Assembly: GCA_032622095.1 (NCBI GenBank)
Contig: CP136068.1
Span: forward strand, 9,405,729 to 9,469,728
Length of the DNA stretch: 64,000 nucleotides
Direction: 5' to 3'
Source of the DNA: Siphonodentalium dalli
Lineage: Eukaryota > Mollusca > Scaphopoda > Gadilida > Siphonodentaliidae
In this document: in pieces, positions 48,813 through 60,446 of the stretch
Layout of the letters: every line of letters starts with the position of its first letter
Numbering within the stretch: position 1 is the stretch's first letter
Position numbers and translations under genes: made by a program
The notes under the pieces: generated by a model
Seen by the model: only the letters and a program-made list of their open reading frames with translations
Told to the model about the DNA's origin: nothing
The model's database searches: none

Positions 48813-49408
48813 ACGAGTTGCGCCGTCCGCAACGAGTTCGATAAAAGATTCGAGATTATGATGCAAGTTGTGTTCTGTATTTATTCTACACCGTTCTGTT
48901 AGATAAGTTCAATCCATGAATGTCACCTTCATTGTAACTATAGCTACATGTATTGTGATTTAAGTCTGACAAATAACCAGTAATTATGGGGGGATCACCG
49001 GAAGCGGATGATCGACGTAATGTAAGTCATCTTTCTTGGCGACAACGTCAACAAGAATAGTTCCGGCTTGTATTCCACTAGAGGTATACACTAATATGTA
49101 TTCAATGGCTGAATACATGTGACTCACGTCAATGGGTGTGGAATAAACATGGATTGAAATGAACACGAAACGGTCAATTTGTTCAATAACAAGTTTTGGA
49201 GTATGTTTTGGTAGAATATATTAATGGGAAATTAATAAGACTTTGCTCACACTCTGGATGAAATCCGCTGGGCAGACCTTCAGGCTTCAGGCAATTCGCC
49301 ACGTGGTTGGGGAGCGGGCAAAGATAAATTGTAAGGGTCACATGCAGGCTCCCCCATAGCTACGACCTATATACATACCGGAACACATTGCCGGCTGCGC
49401 GCGGCACT
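48813..49408. other. No gene seen
   Basis: Apparently single-copy sequence without supported exon or repeat. Confidence 0.5.
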
Positions 49409-49680
49409 TTAACACTTTAATGATGTTCACGACGGGAGATGCGCTGTTGCAGCATTAAAAAAAATATGCCAGTGCATTTTCTTATATATGCTAGTCTCCA
49501 ACATGGAGCCTCCCATATATAAGATAATGAACTGACTTACAAGGTCAAGGTACATATTGTTAGGCCAATGTATTCTCGTACATATACGTGGCTCCCTGCG
49601 GGAAACTTGCATTATATACGAGAATACATTGGCACAGGGTTTTCGCAAAATGTCAGGAAGCTCCAGTCATGAAGGGGTAA
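49409..49680. mobile_element. piggyBac-like MITE with two palindromes
   Basis: Left TTAACACTTTAATGATG then CACGACGGGAGATGCGCTG, right CTCCAGTCATGAAGGGGTAA. Palindromes at about 49468-49530 and 49563-49632 are separated by CTTACAAGGTCAAGGTACAT. The left end shows a small internal duplication of the ACTTTAA motif. Confidence 0.7.
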
Positions 49681-50033
49681 ACATACAAATATTGTCACGT
49701 GTCGTAAGAGTCCGTGGATCTCAGAAGGTCTTCGTCGTGATTTCGAGGTATTGACACGTGACTGAACCCAGCATGAATGCTCACTATATGCACGTGTTCT
49801 CGTCACAGGTAGATCGTGTTATGTCACCCGGGGCACCCCTCCCCCAAAAACAAATATTTAGTTCCACTGCAGATGGTTACACTATGAAAACAATGGAGTT
49901 AGAAGTAATCTGTTCCCAGTCTCACACCCTGTCGATACACATGTTCGGTCGCTTTTGTCACATAACTGTGTCGAGTGGTGTGTCAACGAGCGTCGTACAT
50001 GGCACAGCACCAGAATATACCTGCAACCTTATA

Positions 50034-50493
50034 TGTGACCCGCCATATATCAAAACCAGTCGTAAGTCGGGATTTTTTACCCTGTGCCAATGCATTCTCT
50101 TATATATGCGAGTCGACAATAGGTCGCCTCGCATATATAAGAGAATGCATTGGCCTAACAATTTTTTACAATTGTAATAATTTTTTCTTGTATTCTTTAA
50201 CAATTTTATAATTTCACCCATACAGAGCCCCAGACAAACATGAGCAGACGACACTCTTCTATATGCTTCTATATATGTGTGGGGCTCCCTGCAGGGTAAT
50301 GGATGTTTTTTATTTTATGTCCTAAAAATTGTCAGAAACATTTATTTAAAAACAAATGATAAAAAATTGTTAGGCCAATGCATTCTCTTATATATTCGAG
50401 GCGACCTATGGTCGACTCGCATATATAAGAGAATGCATTGGCACAGGGTAAAAAAATCCCGGCTTACGACTGGATTTGATATGGCGGGTCACA
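50034..50493. mobile_element. TA-flanked double-hairpin MITE, copy 4 (460 bp)
   Basis: Ends TGTGACCCGCCATAT and ATATGGCGGGTCACA, flanked by TA at 50032-50033 and 50494-50495. Palindromes at about 50092-50155 and 50379-50443. Same orientation as copies 1 and 3. The 139-codon frame 49758-50177 runs into this element and is not a gene. Confidence 0.85.
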
Positions 50494-50861
50494 TATTCGG
50501 TCAAACGTTCTACAGAACTTACTGTCTGTCTGTCTGTCTGTCTAGTTTATAAGTGTACTGATTGAGTGCATATCGGCGCGTCATTATTTCGATCGTTATA
50601 TACGTGTAGGTCACACTAAGGCGTTGTTAGTTGCTGCCTAAAAGTTAAAGGCATATTAGTCACTTATTTCATTATACTTCAGACTGATATTTTACGACTC
50701 AGCCATTACCCACATTTGAAAAATGTAATATTAAAATATTATTGTCGAAAAATTCAAGAACATTGGATGTAGCATTTCGTAAAATACGGCATCTGAACTA
50801 CACAAAAATGTAAACAAACAGTCAGTTATTCGTCCCGAACAAATCGCCGATAAACATACGT
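50494..50861. other. No gene seen; short GTCT microsatellite
   Basis: A CTGT/GTCT run at 50522-50545 is the only notable feature. Confidence 0.5.
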
Positions 50862-51176
50862 AAATAGCGTGTCTGTCATTTGCAGAATGAGGTCCCCAGA
50901 GGGTGAGTTTAGTGACGCTACCCCGCATAGCGGGCTAGCATCACTAAATTCACCCTCTGGGGACCTCATTCTGCTTAGGCCCTCAACTGCTATGGTTGAG
51001 CTAGGATCAGATAGAACTTTCCCAGTTGAAGTATGTGATGTTCACCCATTGGATGAGGCCTAAGCAGAATGACGTCCCCAGAGGGTGAATTTAGTGACGC
51101 TAGCCCGCTATGCGGGATAGCGTCACTAAATTCACCCTCTGGGGACCTCATTCTGCAAATGACAGACACGCTATTT
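50862..51176. mobile_element. GAGGTCCCC-family double-hairpin MITE, best copy (315 bp)
   Basis: Ends AAATAGCGTGTCTGTCATTT and AAATGACAGACACGCTATTT are exact inverted repeats. Each is followed by a palindrome (50882-50975; 51063-51160) whose arms read AGAATGAGGTCCCCAGAGGG and AATTTAGTGACGCTA. A 19-bp direct repeat, GCCGATAAACATACGTAAA, is found on both sides (50846-50864 and 51185-51203), overlapping the left end by three bases. Confidence 0.8.
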
Positions 51177-51778
51177 GCAAGCTTGCCGATAAACATACGT
51201 AAAATATAGTTGTTTTATAACGAGAGTCACTATATTTGATTTACATGTATATGATAGAATGACGTTGTACATGTATGTTTTTGCAACTTTGATAAAACAT
51301 TAATTAAAATACCTTCTTTGAGCAAATGTGTTCGCTGTGCCAGCAGCGGAGTGTTGCACACCCCTTTAAGATAACAACGAAACTAAATAAACGTCTGTAT
51401 GTACATGTATATGACTTCTCAGCTCCGCAATCGCTGATCGACCATAATTAATATATGTGTTTTTCCAATTAGATCCGAAATCCAGTCGAGCTACCCAATC
51501 TCAACGCCTCGGCCATTTCCGCTTTCGCACGGAAATAACCGAGGTCTCATAGCGTCGATGTCCTCTCTCACTTCATCGACGCTGTCCAAATACCAGCATT
51601 TACAAGTTCAATATGATGAACTAAGATCATGGGACACGGTTTTGCTCGTTTACAGTAGAATCACCCACAAATGACTTTTCTCATAACATCTCATAGTTAG
51701 CCAAAGGCAGCGAAAAATGACAACTTTAGAAAATAAAATAACGGTTATTTTTCTTGACAACAACACTCCCCAATCAGC
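51177..51778. other. No gene seen; two hairpins at 51508-51580
   Basis: GGCCATTTCCG and CGGAAATAACC form an imperfect hairpin at about 51508-51541, and AGCGTCGATG with CATCGACGCT a perfect one at about 51552-51584. Between 51480 and 51545 a frame is briefly open after a possible acceptor, but it meets a stop (GAGGTCTCATAG) and is not called. Confidence 0.45.
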
Positions 51779-54700
51779 AGCATAGCTATTCGGTATGACC
51801 CACCAACATCATAGCTATATCAGTAGGACCCACCAACATCATAGCTATATCAGTAGGGCCCACCAACATCATAGCTATTCAGTAGGACCCACCAACATCA
51901 TAGCTATATCAGTAGGACCCACCAACATCATAGCTATATCAGTAGGGCCCACCAACATCATAGCTATTCAGTAGGACCCACCAACATCATAGCTATATCA
52001 GTAGGACCCACCAACATCATAGCTATATCAGTAGGGCCCACCAACATCATAGCTATTCAGTAGGACACACCAACATCATAGCTATATCAGTAGGACCCAC
52101 CAACATCATAGCTATATCAGTAGGACCCACCAACATCATAGCTATTCAGTATAGGACCCACCAACATCATAGCTATATCAGTAGGACCCACCAACATCAT
52201 AGCTATATCAGTAGGACCCACCAACATCATATCTATTCAGTATAGTACCCACCAACATCATAGCTATATCAGTAGGGCCCACCAACATCATAGCTATTCA
52301 GTAGGACCCACCAACATCATAGCTATATCAGTAGGGCCCACCAACATCATAGCTATATCAGTAGGGCCCACCAACATCATAGCTATATCAGTAGGACCCA
52401 CCAACATCATAGCTATATCAGTAGGACCCACCAACATCATAGCGATATCAGTAGGACCCACCAACATCATAGCTATTCAGTATAGGACCCACCAACATCA
52501 TAGCTATATCAGTAGGGCCCACCAACATCATAGCTATTCAGTAGGACCCACCAACATCATAGCTATATCAGTAGGGCCCACCAACATCATAGCTATATCA
52601 GTAGGGCCCACCAACATCATAGCTATTCAGTAGGACACATCAACATCATAGCTATATCAGTAGGGCCCACCAACATCATATCAATTCAGTGTGACCCACC
52701 AACATCATAGTTATTCAGTGTGACCCACCAACATCATAGCTATATCAGTAGGACCCACCAACATAATAGTTATTCAGTATAGGACCCACCAACATAATAG
52801 CTATTCAGTATAGGACCCACCAACATCGTAGCAATTCAGTAGGACCCACCAACATCATAGCAATTCAGTAGGACCCACCAACATCATAGCTATATCAGTA
52901 GGTCCCACCAACATCATAGCTATTCAGTAAGACCCACCAACATCATAGCAATTCAGTAAGACCCACCAACATCATAGCTATATCAGTATAGGACCCACCA
53001 ACATCGTTGCAATTCGGTATGACCCACCAACATCATAGCTAATCGGTATGACCCACCAACATCATAGCTATATCAGTAGGACCCACCAACATCATAGCTA
53101 TTCAGTAAGACCCACCAACATCATAGCTATATCAGTAGGACCAACCAACATCGTAGCTATATCAGTAGGACCAACCAACATCGTAGCTATTCAGTATAGG
53201 ACCCACCAACATCATAGCAATTCAGTATAGGACCCACCAACATCATAGCAATTCAGTAGGACCCACCAACATCATAACAATATCAGTAGGACCCACCAAC
53301 ATAATAGCAATATCAGTAAGACCCACCAACATCATAGCTATTCAGTATAGGACCCACCAACATCATAGCAATTCAGTAGGACCCACCAACATCATAACAA
53401 TATCAGTAGGACCCACCAACATAATAGCTATTCAGTATAGGACCCACCAACATCATAGCAATTCAGTAGGACCCACCAACATCATAACAATATCAGTAGG
53501 ACCCACCAACATCATAGATATTCGGTGTGACCCACCAACATCATAGCTATATCAGTAGGACCCACCAGCATCATATCAATTCAGCAGGACCCACAACATC
53601 GTAGCTACATCAGTAGGACCCACCAACATCATAGTTATTCAGTAGGACCCACCAACATCATAGCTATATCAGTAGGACCCATCAACATCATAGCTATATC
53701 AGTAGGACCCACCAACATCATAGCTATTCAGTATAGGACCCACCAACATCATAGCAATATCAGTAGGACCCATCAACACCATAGCTATATCAGTAGGACC
53801 CACCAACATCATAGCTATATCAGTAGGACCCACCAACATCATAGCTATTCAGTATAGGACCCACCAACATCATAGCTATATCAGTAGGACCCACCAACAT
53901 CATAGCTATATCAGTAGGACCCACCAACATCATAGCTATATCAGTAGGACCCACCAACATCATAGCTATTCAGTATAGGACCCACCGACATCATAGCAAT
54001 TCAGTATGACCCACCAACATCATAGCTATATCAGTATAGGACCCACCAATATCATAGCTATTCAGTATAGGACCCACCAACATCATAACAATATCAGTAG
54101 GACCCACCAACATCATAACAATATCAGTAGGACCCACCAACATCATAGCTATATCAGTAGGACCCACCAACATCATAGCTATATCAGTAGGGCCCACCAA
54201 CATCATAGCTATATCAGTAGGACCCACCAACATCATAGCTATTCAGTATAGGACCCACCAACATCATAGCAATTCAGTATGACCCACCAACATCATAGCT
54301 ATATCAGTAGGACCCACCAACATCATAGCTATTCAGTATAGGACCCACCAACATCATAGCAATTCAGTATGACCCACCAACATCATAGCTATATCAGTAT
54401 AGGACCCACCAATATCATAGCTATTCAGTATAGGACACACCAACATCATAACCATATCAGTAGGACCCACCAACATCATAACAATATCAGTAGGACCCAC
54501 CAACATCATAGCTATATCAGTAGGACCCACCAACATCATAGCTATATCAGTAGGGCCCACCAACATCATCGCTATATCAGTAGGACCCACCAACATCATA
54601 GCTATTCAGTATAGGACCCACCAACATCATAGCTATATCAGTAGGACCCACCAACATCATAGCTATATCAGTAGGACCCACCAACATCATAACAATATCA

Positions 54701-56270
54701 GTTGGACCCACCAACATCATAACAATATCAGTAGGACCCACCAACATCATAGCTATATCAGTAGGACCCACCAACATCATAGCTATATCAGTAGGACCCA
54801 CCAACATCATAGCTATTCAGTATAGGACCCACCAACATCATAGCTATATCAGTAGGACCCACCAACATCATAGCTATATCAGTAGGACCCACCAACATCA
54901 TAGCTATATCAGTAGGACCCACCAATATCATAGCTATTCAGTATAGGACCCACCAACATCATAACAATATCAGTAGAACCCACCAACATCATAACAATAT
55001 CAGTAGGACCCACCAACATCATAGCTATATCAGTAGGACCCACCAACATCATAGCTATATCAGTAGGACCCACCAACATCATAGCTATTCAGTATAGGAC
55101 CCACCAACATCATAGCAATTCAGTAGGACCCACCAACATCATAACAATATCAGTAGGACCCACCAACATCATAGCAATTCAGTATAGGACCCACCAACAT
55201 CATAGATATTCAGTATAGGACCCACCAACATCATAACAATATCAGTAGGACCCACCAACATCATAGCAATTCAGTATAGGACCCACCAACATCATAGCAA
55301 TTCAGTATAGGACCCACCAACATCATAACAATATCAGTATAGGACCCACCAACATCATAGCTATATCAGTAGGACCCACCAACATCATAGCTATATCAGT
55401 AGGACCCACCAACATCATAGCTATATCAGTAGGACCTACCAATATCATAGCTATTCAGTATAGGACCCACCAACATCATAACAATATCAGTAGGACCCAC
55501 CAACATCATAACAATATCAGTAGGACCCACCAACATCATAGCTATATCAGTAGGACCCACCAACATCATAGCTATATCAGTAGGACCCACCAACATCATA
55601 GCTATTCAGTATAGGACCCACCAACATCATAGCAATTCAGTAGGACCCACCAACATCATAACAATATCAGTAGGACCCACCAACATCATAGCAATTCAGT
55701 ATAGGACCCACCAACATCATAGATATTCAGTATAGGACCCACCAACATCATAACAATATCAGTAGGACCCACCAACATCATAGCTATATCAGTAGGACCC
55801 ACCAACATCATAGCTATATCAGTAGGACCCACCAACATCATATATATTCAGTGTGACCCACCAACATCATAGATATTCAGTAGAGGACCCACCAACATCA
55901 TAGCAATTCAGTAGGACCCACCAACATCATAGCTATATCAATAGGACCCACCAACATCATAGCTATTCGGTATGACCCACCAACATCATAGCAATTCAGT
56001 AGGACCCACCAACATCATAGCAATTCAGGGTGACCCACCAACATCATAGCTATTCAGGGTGACCCACCAACATCATAGCTCTATCAGTAGGACCCACCAA
56101 CATCATAGCTATATCAGTAGGACCCACCGACATCATAGCTATTCAGGGTGACCCACGAACATCATAGCTCTATCAGTAGGACCCACCAACATCATAGCTA
56201 TATCAGTAGGACGCACCAACATCATAGCTATTCAGTAGGACCCACCAAGATCATAGCAAATTTGCAGGAC
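51779..56270 (+). repeat. 30-bp satellite array, about 150 monomers
   Basis: Monomers alternate between 30 bp (CCCACCAACATCATAGCTAT then ATCAGTAGGA), 29 bp (CTATTCAGTAGGA) and 31 bp (CTATTCAGTATAGGA). Length variants recur in blocks: a 363-bp block at about 53945-54307 is repeated at 54308-54670, and a block near 54921 recurs about 517 bp on at 55438. The left third is richer in GGGCCC variants. Open frames in it (MMLVGPTDIA-type or THQHHS-type) are repeat artefacts. Confidence 0.93.
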
Positions 56271-56339
56271 CAGTTAACCATATTAATCCATAGGTGGTTG
56301 ACGCCCGTCACTGTATCACATAGTGTCACATTGGTACAT

Positions 56340-56610
56340 AAACCATTAATTATAGGGAATGCAGACCGTCTGACTGTCCTCTTATTTCTTCAGTTTTGCG
56401 TTGGTCGATGTTTAAAATAAAACAAAATGATTAATGGGGGATATGCCAAGGACAATGGCTACACATATATTTGAAGTACAGAGTCCCTTCCCAAGATGAC
56501 TAAAATTGCTGGAAACTTATGTACTAATACATGAACCTTACGCCCACACACAGTCACTGGGGGATACAACATTGATTCTGGGGAATGCAGACCGTCTGGC
56601 TATCTGGCCA
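56340..56610 (+). repeat. Diverged ~225-bp tandem duplication
   Basis: GGGAATGCAGACCGTCTG occurs at 56354 and 56579, each preceded by a related block (CGTCACTGTATCAC / CAGTCACTGGGGGATAC). A 181-codon frame (56506-57051) crosses this and runs into the next MITE; no domain recognised. Confidence 0.5.
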
Positions 56611-56904
56611 AACCTCGATAACTATTCGTTAATGCGATTAATAACGCAGTACCCACACGCTTATAGCGAGCGCTGGCGGAGCACTTATCAAATAATTTTA
56701 TATACAATACTACAAATATTATCTCACAGTTTGCCAGGCATTCCGGCTAAATTACTGACAAAAATTGCTGTAATTTTATCAAGTGGTGGGATGGTACGCC
56801 AATTCGACCAGACGAGAGGTGTTGTGTGTGCAAATTTCTGTTTTGTTCGACTGTTTGGAATCTTCATGCGCCAACAACGAATACCTGCACATATATGTAA
56901 AAAC

Positions 56905-57630
56905 AAACAGGATGGTAGGCCTATATCTGTGAAACTGTTTTCAATCGTAGAAGAATTTCACCCAAATCCGTTCGATTTCTTCGGTTTCATCCTGAATTTT
57001 TGCGAAAACCCAGTGCCAATGCATTCTCTTATATATGCGAATCGACCATAGGTCGCCTCGCATATATATATAAAAAATGCATTGGCCTAACAAATAAAAA
57101 ATAATTGTATAAATGTAAGAAATAATGATAAAAAATGATAAAAAATTGTTAAACAAAAAATAATAAAATTTTATAAAGAATGTAAGGAAAAATGATAAAA
57201 AAAAATGATAAAATTGGTAAAGAATGTAAGAAAATAGATAAATCTGTTAAAGAAAAAGTGATAGCAATTGTTATAGAATGTTAGAACAAATTATAAAAAT
57301 ATTATAAAAATTGTCAAAGAATGTAAGAAAAAATTATAAAAAGTGATACAAGTTGTTAAAGAATGTATCAAAAATTGATGATAAACAATTGTTAGGCCAA
57401 TACATTCTCTTATATATATATGCGAGCCGACCTATGGTCGACTCGCATATATAAGAGAATGCATTGGCACAGGGTCTTTAATGTTGCGCCATCGCTGCTC
57501 CCTCATGAAATGGTTAACAATTTAAAATAAAAAAAACAAAAACAAGATGGTTGGCCTATATTTGTGAAACTGTTTTTCAATCGTAGAAGAAATTCACTCA
57601 AATCCGTTCGATTTCTTCGGTTTATCATCG
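56905..57630. repeat. ~85-bp direct repeats flanking a MITE
   Basis: GCCTATATCTGTGAAACTG, CAATCGTAGAAGAA and ATCCGTTCGATTTCTTCGGT at 56905-56990 recur at about 57540-57630 with a few differences. The piggyBac-like MITE 56985-57517 lies between them, so the flank was duplicated around the insertion. Confidence 0.75.
56985..57517. mobile_element. piggyBac-like MITE with AT minisatellite
   Basis: Left inner end TCCTGAATTTTTGCGAAAAC, right end CTGCTCCCTCATGAAATGG then TTAA at 57514-57517. The left terminal CCCTT is not recognisable. Palindromes at about 57015-57085 and 57395-57470 flank about eight irregular copies of GTTAAAGAATGTAAGAAAAA. Organisation is the same as at 29448-29990. Confidence 0.75.
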
Positions 57631-57721
57631 TTTCAATTAGTTAGACCATATCGGGAATTTGTCATTTTATGGGCGCATGAATGGCGGTGCAGATGGTTAA
57701 TATCAGAACGTCAGTGACTTA

Positions 57722-57812
57722 TTGCCCAGATACACGAATCGGTTATCTTACCTTTGCGTGGATCACAAATCTGGATTAGAACCAGCTTCGCCTAATGCGC
57801 CAAGCACTTTAG
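57722..57812 (-). mobile_element. SINE fragment interrupted in its A box
   Basis: Read on the minus strand: AAGTGCTTGGCGCATTAGGC, then GAAGCTGGTTCTAATCC (B-box-like), then a body with GTGATCCACGCAAAGG and GTGTATCTGG. The body reappears at 58626-58680 as TCCAGATACACGAAGGTTAC. The 5' end stops at the TTTA where the next MITE begins. Confidence 0.5.
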
Positions 57813-58028
57813 CCCTTCCACGACGGGAGCTGCGCTGGTGCAGCATTAAAGATCATTTGTCAGTACATTCTCTAATATATGCGAGTCGATCATAGGTCGC
57901 CTCGCATATATAAGAGAATGCATTGGTCTAACAAATGTCATAATATTTTTATAACTGTTAAAAAATGTAAGAAAAAATGAAAAAATATTATAACAAAATT
58001 TATGAATGTAAGAAATAATGATAAATAT
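57808..58028. mobile_element. piggyBac-like MITE, 3' truncated
   Basis: Starts TTTAGCCCTTCCACGACGGG (mutated TTAA) with GAGCTGCGCTGGTGCAGCAT, then one palindrome at 57860-57925 and the start of the AT minisatellite (AAAAATGTAAGAAAAAATGA). It stops near the Helitron-like fragment at 58039. Confidence 0.65.
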
Positions 58029-58038
58029 TTATAGAGAA

Positions 58039-58189
58039 CTAGCAGGGTTACCCGGCGTTGCCCAGGTTAAATAAAGTAATGTGAAACCATCTGCATGCTG
58101 TGGATATTTGTTGGGAATAGAGAATACTCTTACCCAAAGTGCTACACGTATTCTCATAAATTGTATATTCAAATAGCATTCGAACCAGC
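58039..58189 (-). mobile_element. Helitron-like 3' end fragment
   Basis: Starts CTAGCAGGGTTACCCGGCGT after a host A, the complement of the 3' end of the 33.8-41.6 kb elements. It continues about 150 bp with the same family sequence (CTGTGGATATTTGTTGGGAA) plus a 23-bp extra segment. The 5' part is missing. Confidence 0.75.
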
Positions 58190-58262
58190 TTCGCTTATGT
58201 TGGCCTAATGCGCCAAGAACCTTAACAACTGAACCACTGTCATCTGTATATATAGTTACGCA
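58190..58262 (-). mobile_element. tRNA-derived SINE head, uninterrupted
   Basis: On the minus strand: GTGGTTCAGTTGTTAAGG (A box), TTCTTGGCGCATTAGGCC, then GCGAAGCTGGTTCGAATGC (B box). Spacing is tRNA-like. This copy shows the intact TTAA inside the A box that is disrupted in the copies at 57.8 and 59.4 kb. Confidence 0.6.
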
Positions 58263-58759
58263 ATTCTGATACCTCTGTTTTGCCACACCATGCAGTATTA
58301 ATCTATGAAGCAGTTATAACGTCCCTGTTCTCTCAATGTTCCTTCTATACCTGTTAGTATTATCTGGACGATAAGGTGTTGATCATTAGCTAGGTTCAGT
58401 TACATTTACGCACGTATCCTCTGACGCTTTTATTGCTATAGCAATATATGCGATATATTGTCGACGAGATACATCTGGTGCGTAAAGTAGCATTTGGCTA
58501 GAAGTTGAAACTTGTGGAGAAATCACACACTCGTATTGATACAAGAATTGCTGATCGTCTCTGATCAATACTGACTCTATCACACAATCGGCACGTAATC
58601 GACTTCCTGTAAGCAAAAGACAAGCTTGTCCAGATACACGAAGGTTACCATAGCTCTGCGTGGATCACACATTCGCGCAAATCATTAGTGATGCAAGTAT
58701 CGCCATTCCATGCATGCACTTACCGACATAACATGGGCGTGATTGGAGGGTCGTCGTTG

Positions 58760-58791
<32 letters not shown>

Positions 58792-59377
58792 AGGTGTTCC
58801 AACCCTAGAATGTCCAACTCACCACTTCAAACAACCCAAACTCCCAAGTTCAGAAAATTCCATTTGCACTTCAAGTTTACCAACTCTTGAACATTTCCAA
58901 CCTGACACCCGCTAATGCTTTGATATTTCCAACCAATGCTAATTTTACTCAAAAATGTTGGCCGCAAGTAGAAAACTATTGTGAAAACGGGGTTGTCGAT
59001 ACGGCACGACTATCAGTGCTGAATGATGGAATGAGGGCACGTCTTAAGTGCCGTATTGACAAACCCATACACACACGTATCGTTCTGTGTTTGTTACACG
59101 CCATCCATCCTAGAATTCATTAATTGAAAGATAGAGACTTACAATGTTACATGTCTTGTCAAGTGTGATGATGTGTTATTATTTTATAGTTCCGGATTCA
59201 TGGTGAACGTAATTTAATTTTAATTACGTCGTATGACGTCGATGTCGTCAGATTCCACATGTTGTGACGCGTTGGTAAAACGACAACCGTATATTTATTG
59301 CACATTCTGAAGATTGTCGATTATAGTATAAGGAAGTTTAGGTTGATATTGGTTTATTTAATTGAACAAACATATGC
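58263..59377. other. No gene seen; 30-base G-run at 58761-58790
   Basis: Apparently single-copy apart from a SINE-body relic at 58626-58680. The G-run is preceded by GGAGGGTCGTCGTTGC. No supported exon. Confidence 0.5.
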
Positions 59378-59890
59378 GCCAAACACCTTAACCCTTCCAT
59401 GACGTGAGCTTCCTGAATTTTTGCGAAAACCCTGTGCCAACGCATTTTCTTATATATTCGAATATCACATAGGGATACTCGCATATATAAGAGAATGCAT
59501 TGGACTAACAATATTTACCTTCCGCTATAAAGTGGGGACGAGTTGTAAATTATATTTATTGCATATCCAACCTCGATAAAACATACTTAAATCAACAAAT
59601 GGGACATGGAAACTAGCATTGGCTTCTATAAGGCCTATGACTTTTCACATATGGTCGCCTCGCATATATAAGAGAATGCATTAGCCCAACAAATTTTATA
59701 TAATTTTTTATAATTGTTAAAAAATATAAGAAAAAATGCAAAAAAAATGATAAAATAAATTGTTAAATAATGTCAGAAATAATGATAAAAAACTCATAAA
59801 TAATGTTAGAAAAAATTTATAAAAAAATTATAAAATTGGTAATTTTTTTTTTTAGAAAAAATGATAAAAAATTGTTATAGAATGTAAGAA
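59378..59890 (+). mobile_element. piggyBac-like element inserted in a SINE relic
   Basis: A SINE piece (ATGCGCCAAACACC) is followed by TTAACCCTTCCATGACGTG at 59388. One palindrome lies at 59435-59503, then a unique interior (CCGCTATAAAGTGGGGACGA to CTATAAGGCCTATGACTTTT) shared in reverse with 25530-25680. A half palindrome at 59650-59685 and an AT-rich minisatellite (59690-59885) follow; the right TTAA end is not evident. Confidence 0.65.
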
Positions 59891-60438
59891 ACTTGAATTG
59901 AACTAACTTGCGAGTTTTATGGCCTATATCTCGTATTTTAAGTAAAGACATTTTCTCTCGCAGTTGATGTCGTCAACGAAAGACGTTAACAATGTAAACC
60001 AAGGACAAAACAACTATTTTTATTGAACGTTTTGAAATCTTCTATATGTTGCTGTATTTCGCAGAACGGCCGATACGGTACTAGTGTCGTGTGGGTATTT
60101 AGTACTTTGTTGTGATTGCTTAAATTGTCATTGCCGCATGATCAATGTGGGTATGTTTCAATCGCAATGGGACATTGAGATGTCTACCAACTCAGATCAA
60201 GTTTGAAAATTGGACCGGAGAGTCATCGATGTCACGTGACCGACCTAACGATTAAAGATGGATTATCTCTTTAAATAACAAATTTGAAATAGTTGCGTGG
60301 GTATAAAATAACAAATATGAATTGAAGACCCCTGTCCGGAAACGCTTCTATCAATTAATATTGATTTTAGTTCGAATATTTTATTATGGAATGAGATGAT
60401 TAAATGGGACATTTTATTGTTCTATTTTAAAAACAGAC
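59891..60438. other. No gene seen
   Basis: Apparently single-copy AT-rich sequence; no exon or element boundary supported. Confidence 0.5.
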
Positions 60439-60446
60439 CATTCAAG

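Noticed and set aside
49758-50177. 139-codon frame with a possible acceptor at 49809
   Set aside because: It runs into a TA-flanked MITE, and the acceptor phase does not match the exon at 47994-48125, so it is not a convincing exon 3.
51480-51550. Possible exon after the acceptor-like TCCAATTAG
   Set aside because: The phase-compatible frame hits a stop right after the segment, no good donor follows, and the sequence is dominated by hairpins.
56506-57051. 181-codon frame
   Set aside because: It crosses a tandem repeat, flanking repeat DNA and the end of a MITE; no splice sites or domain support it.
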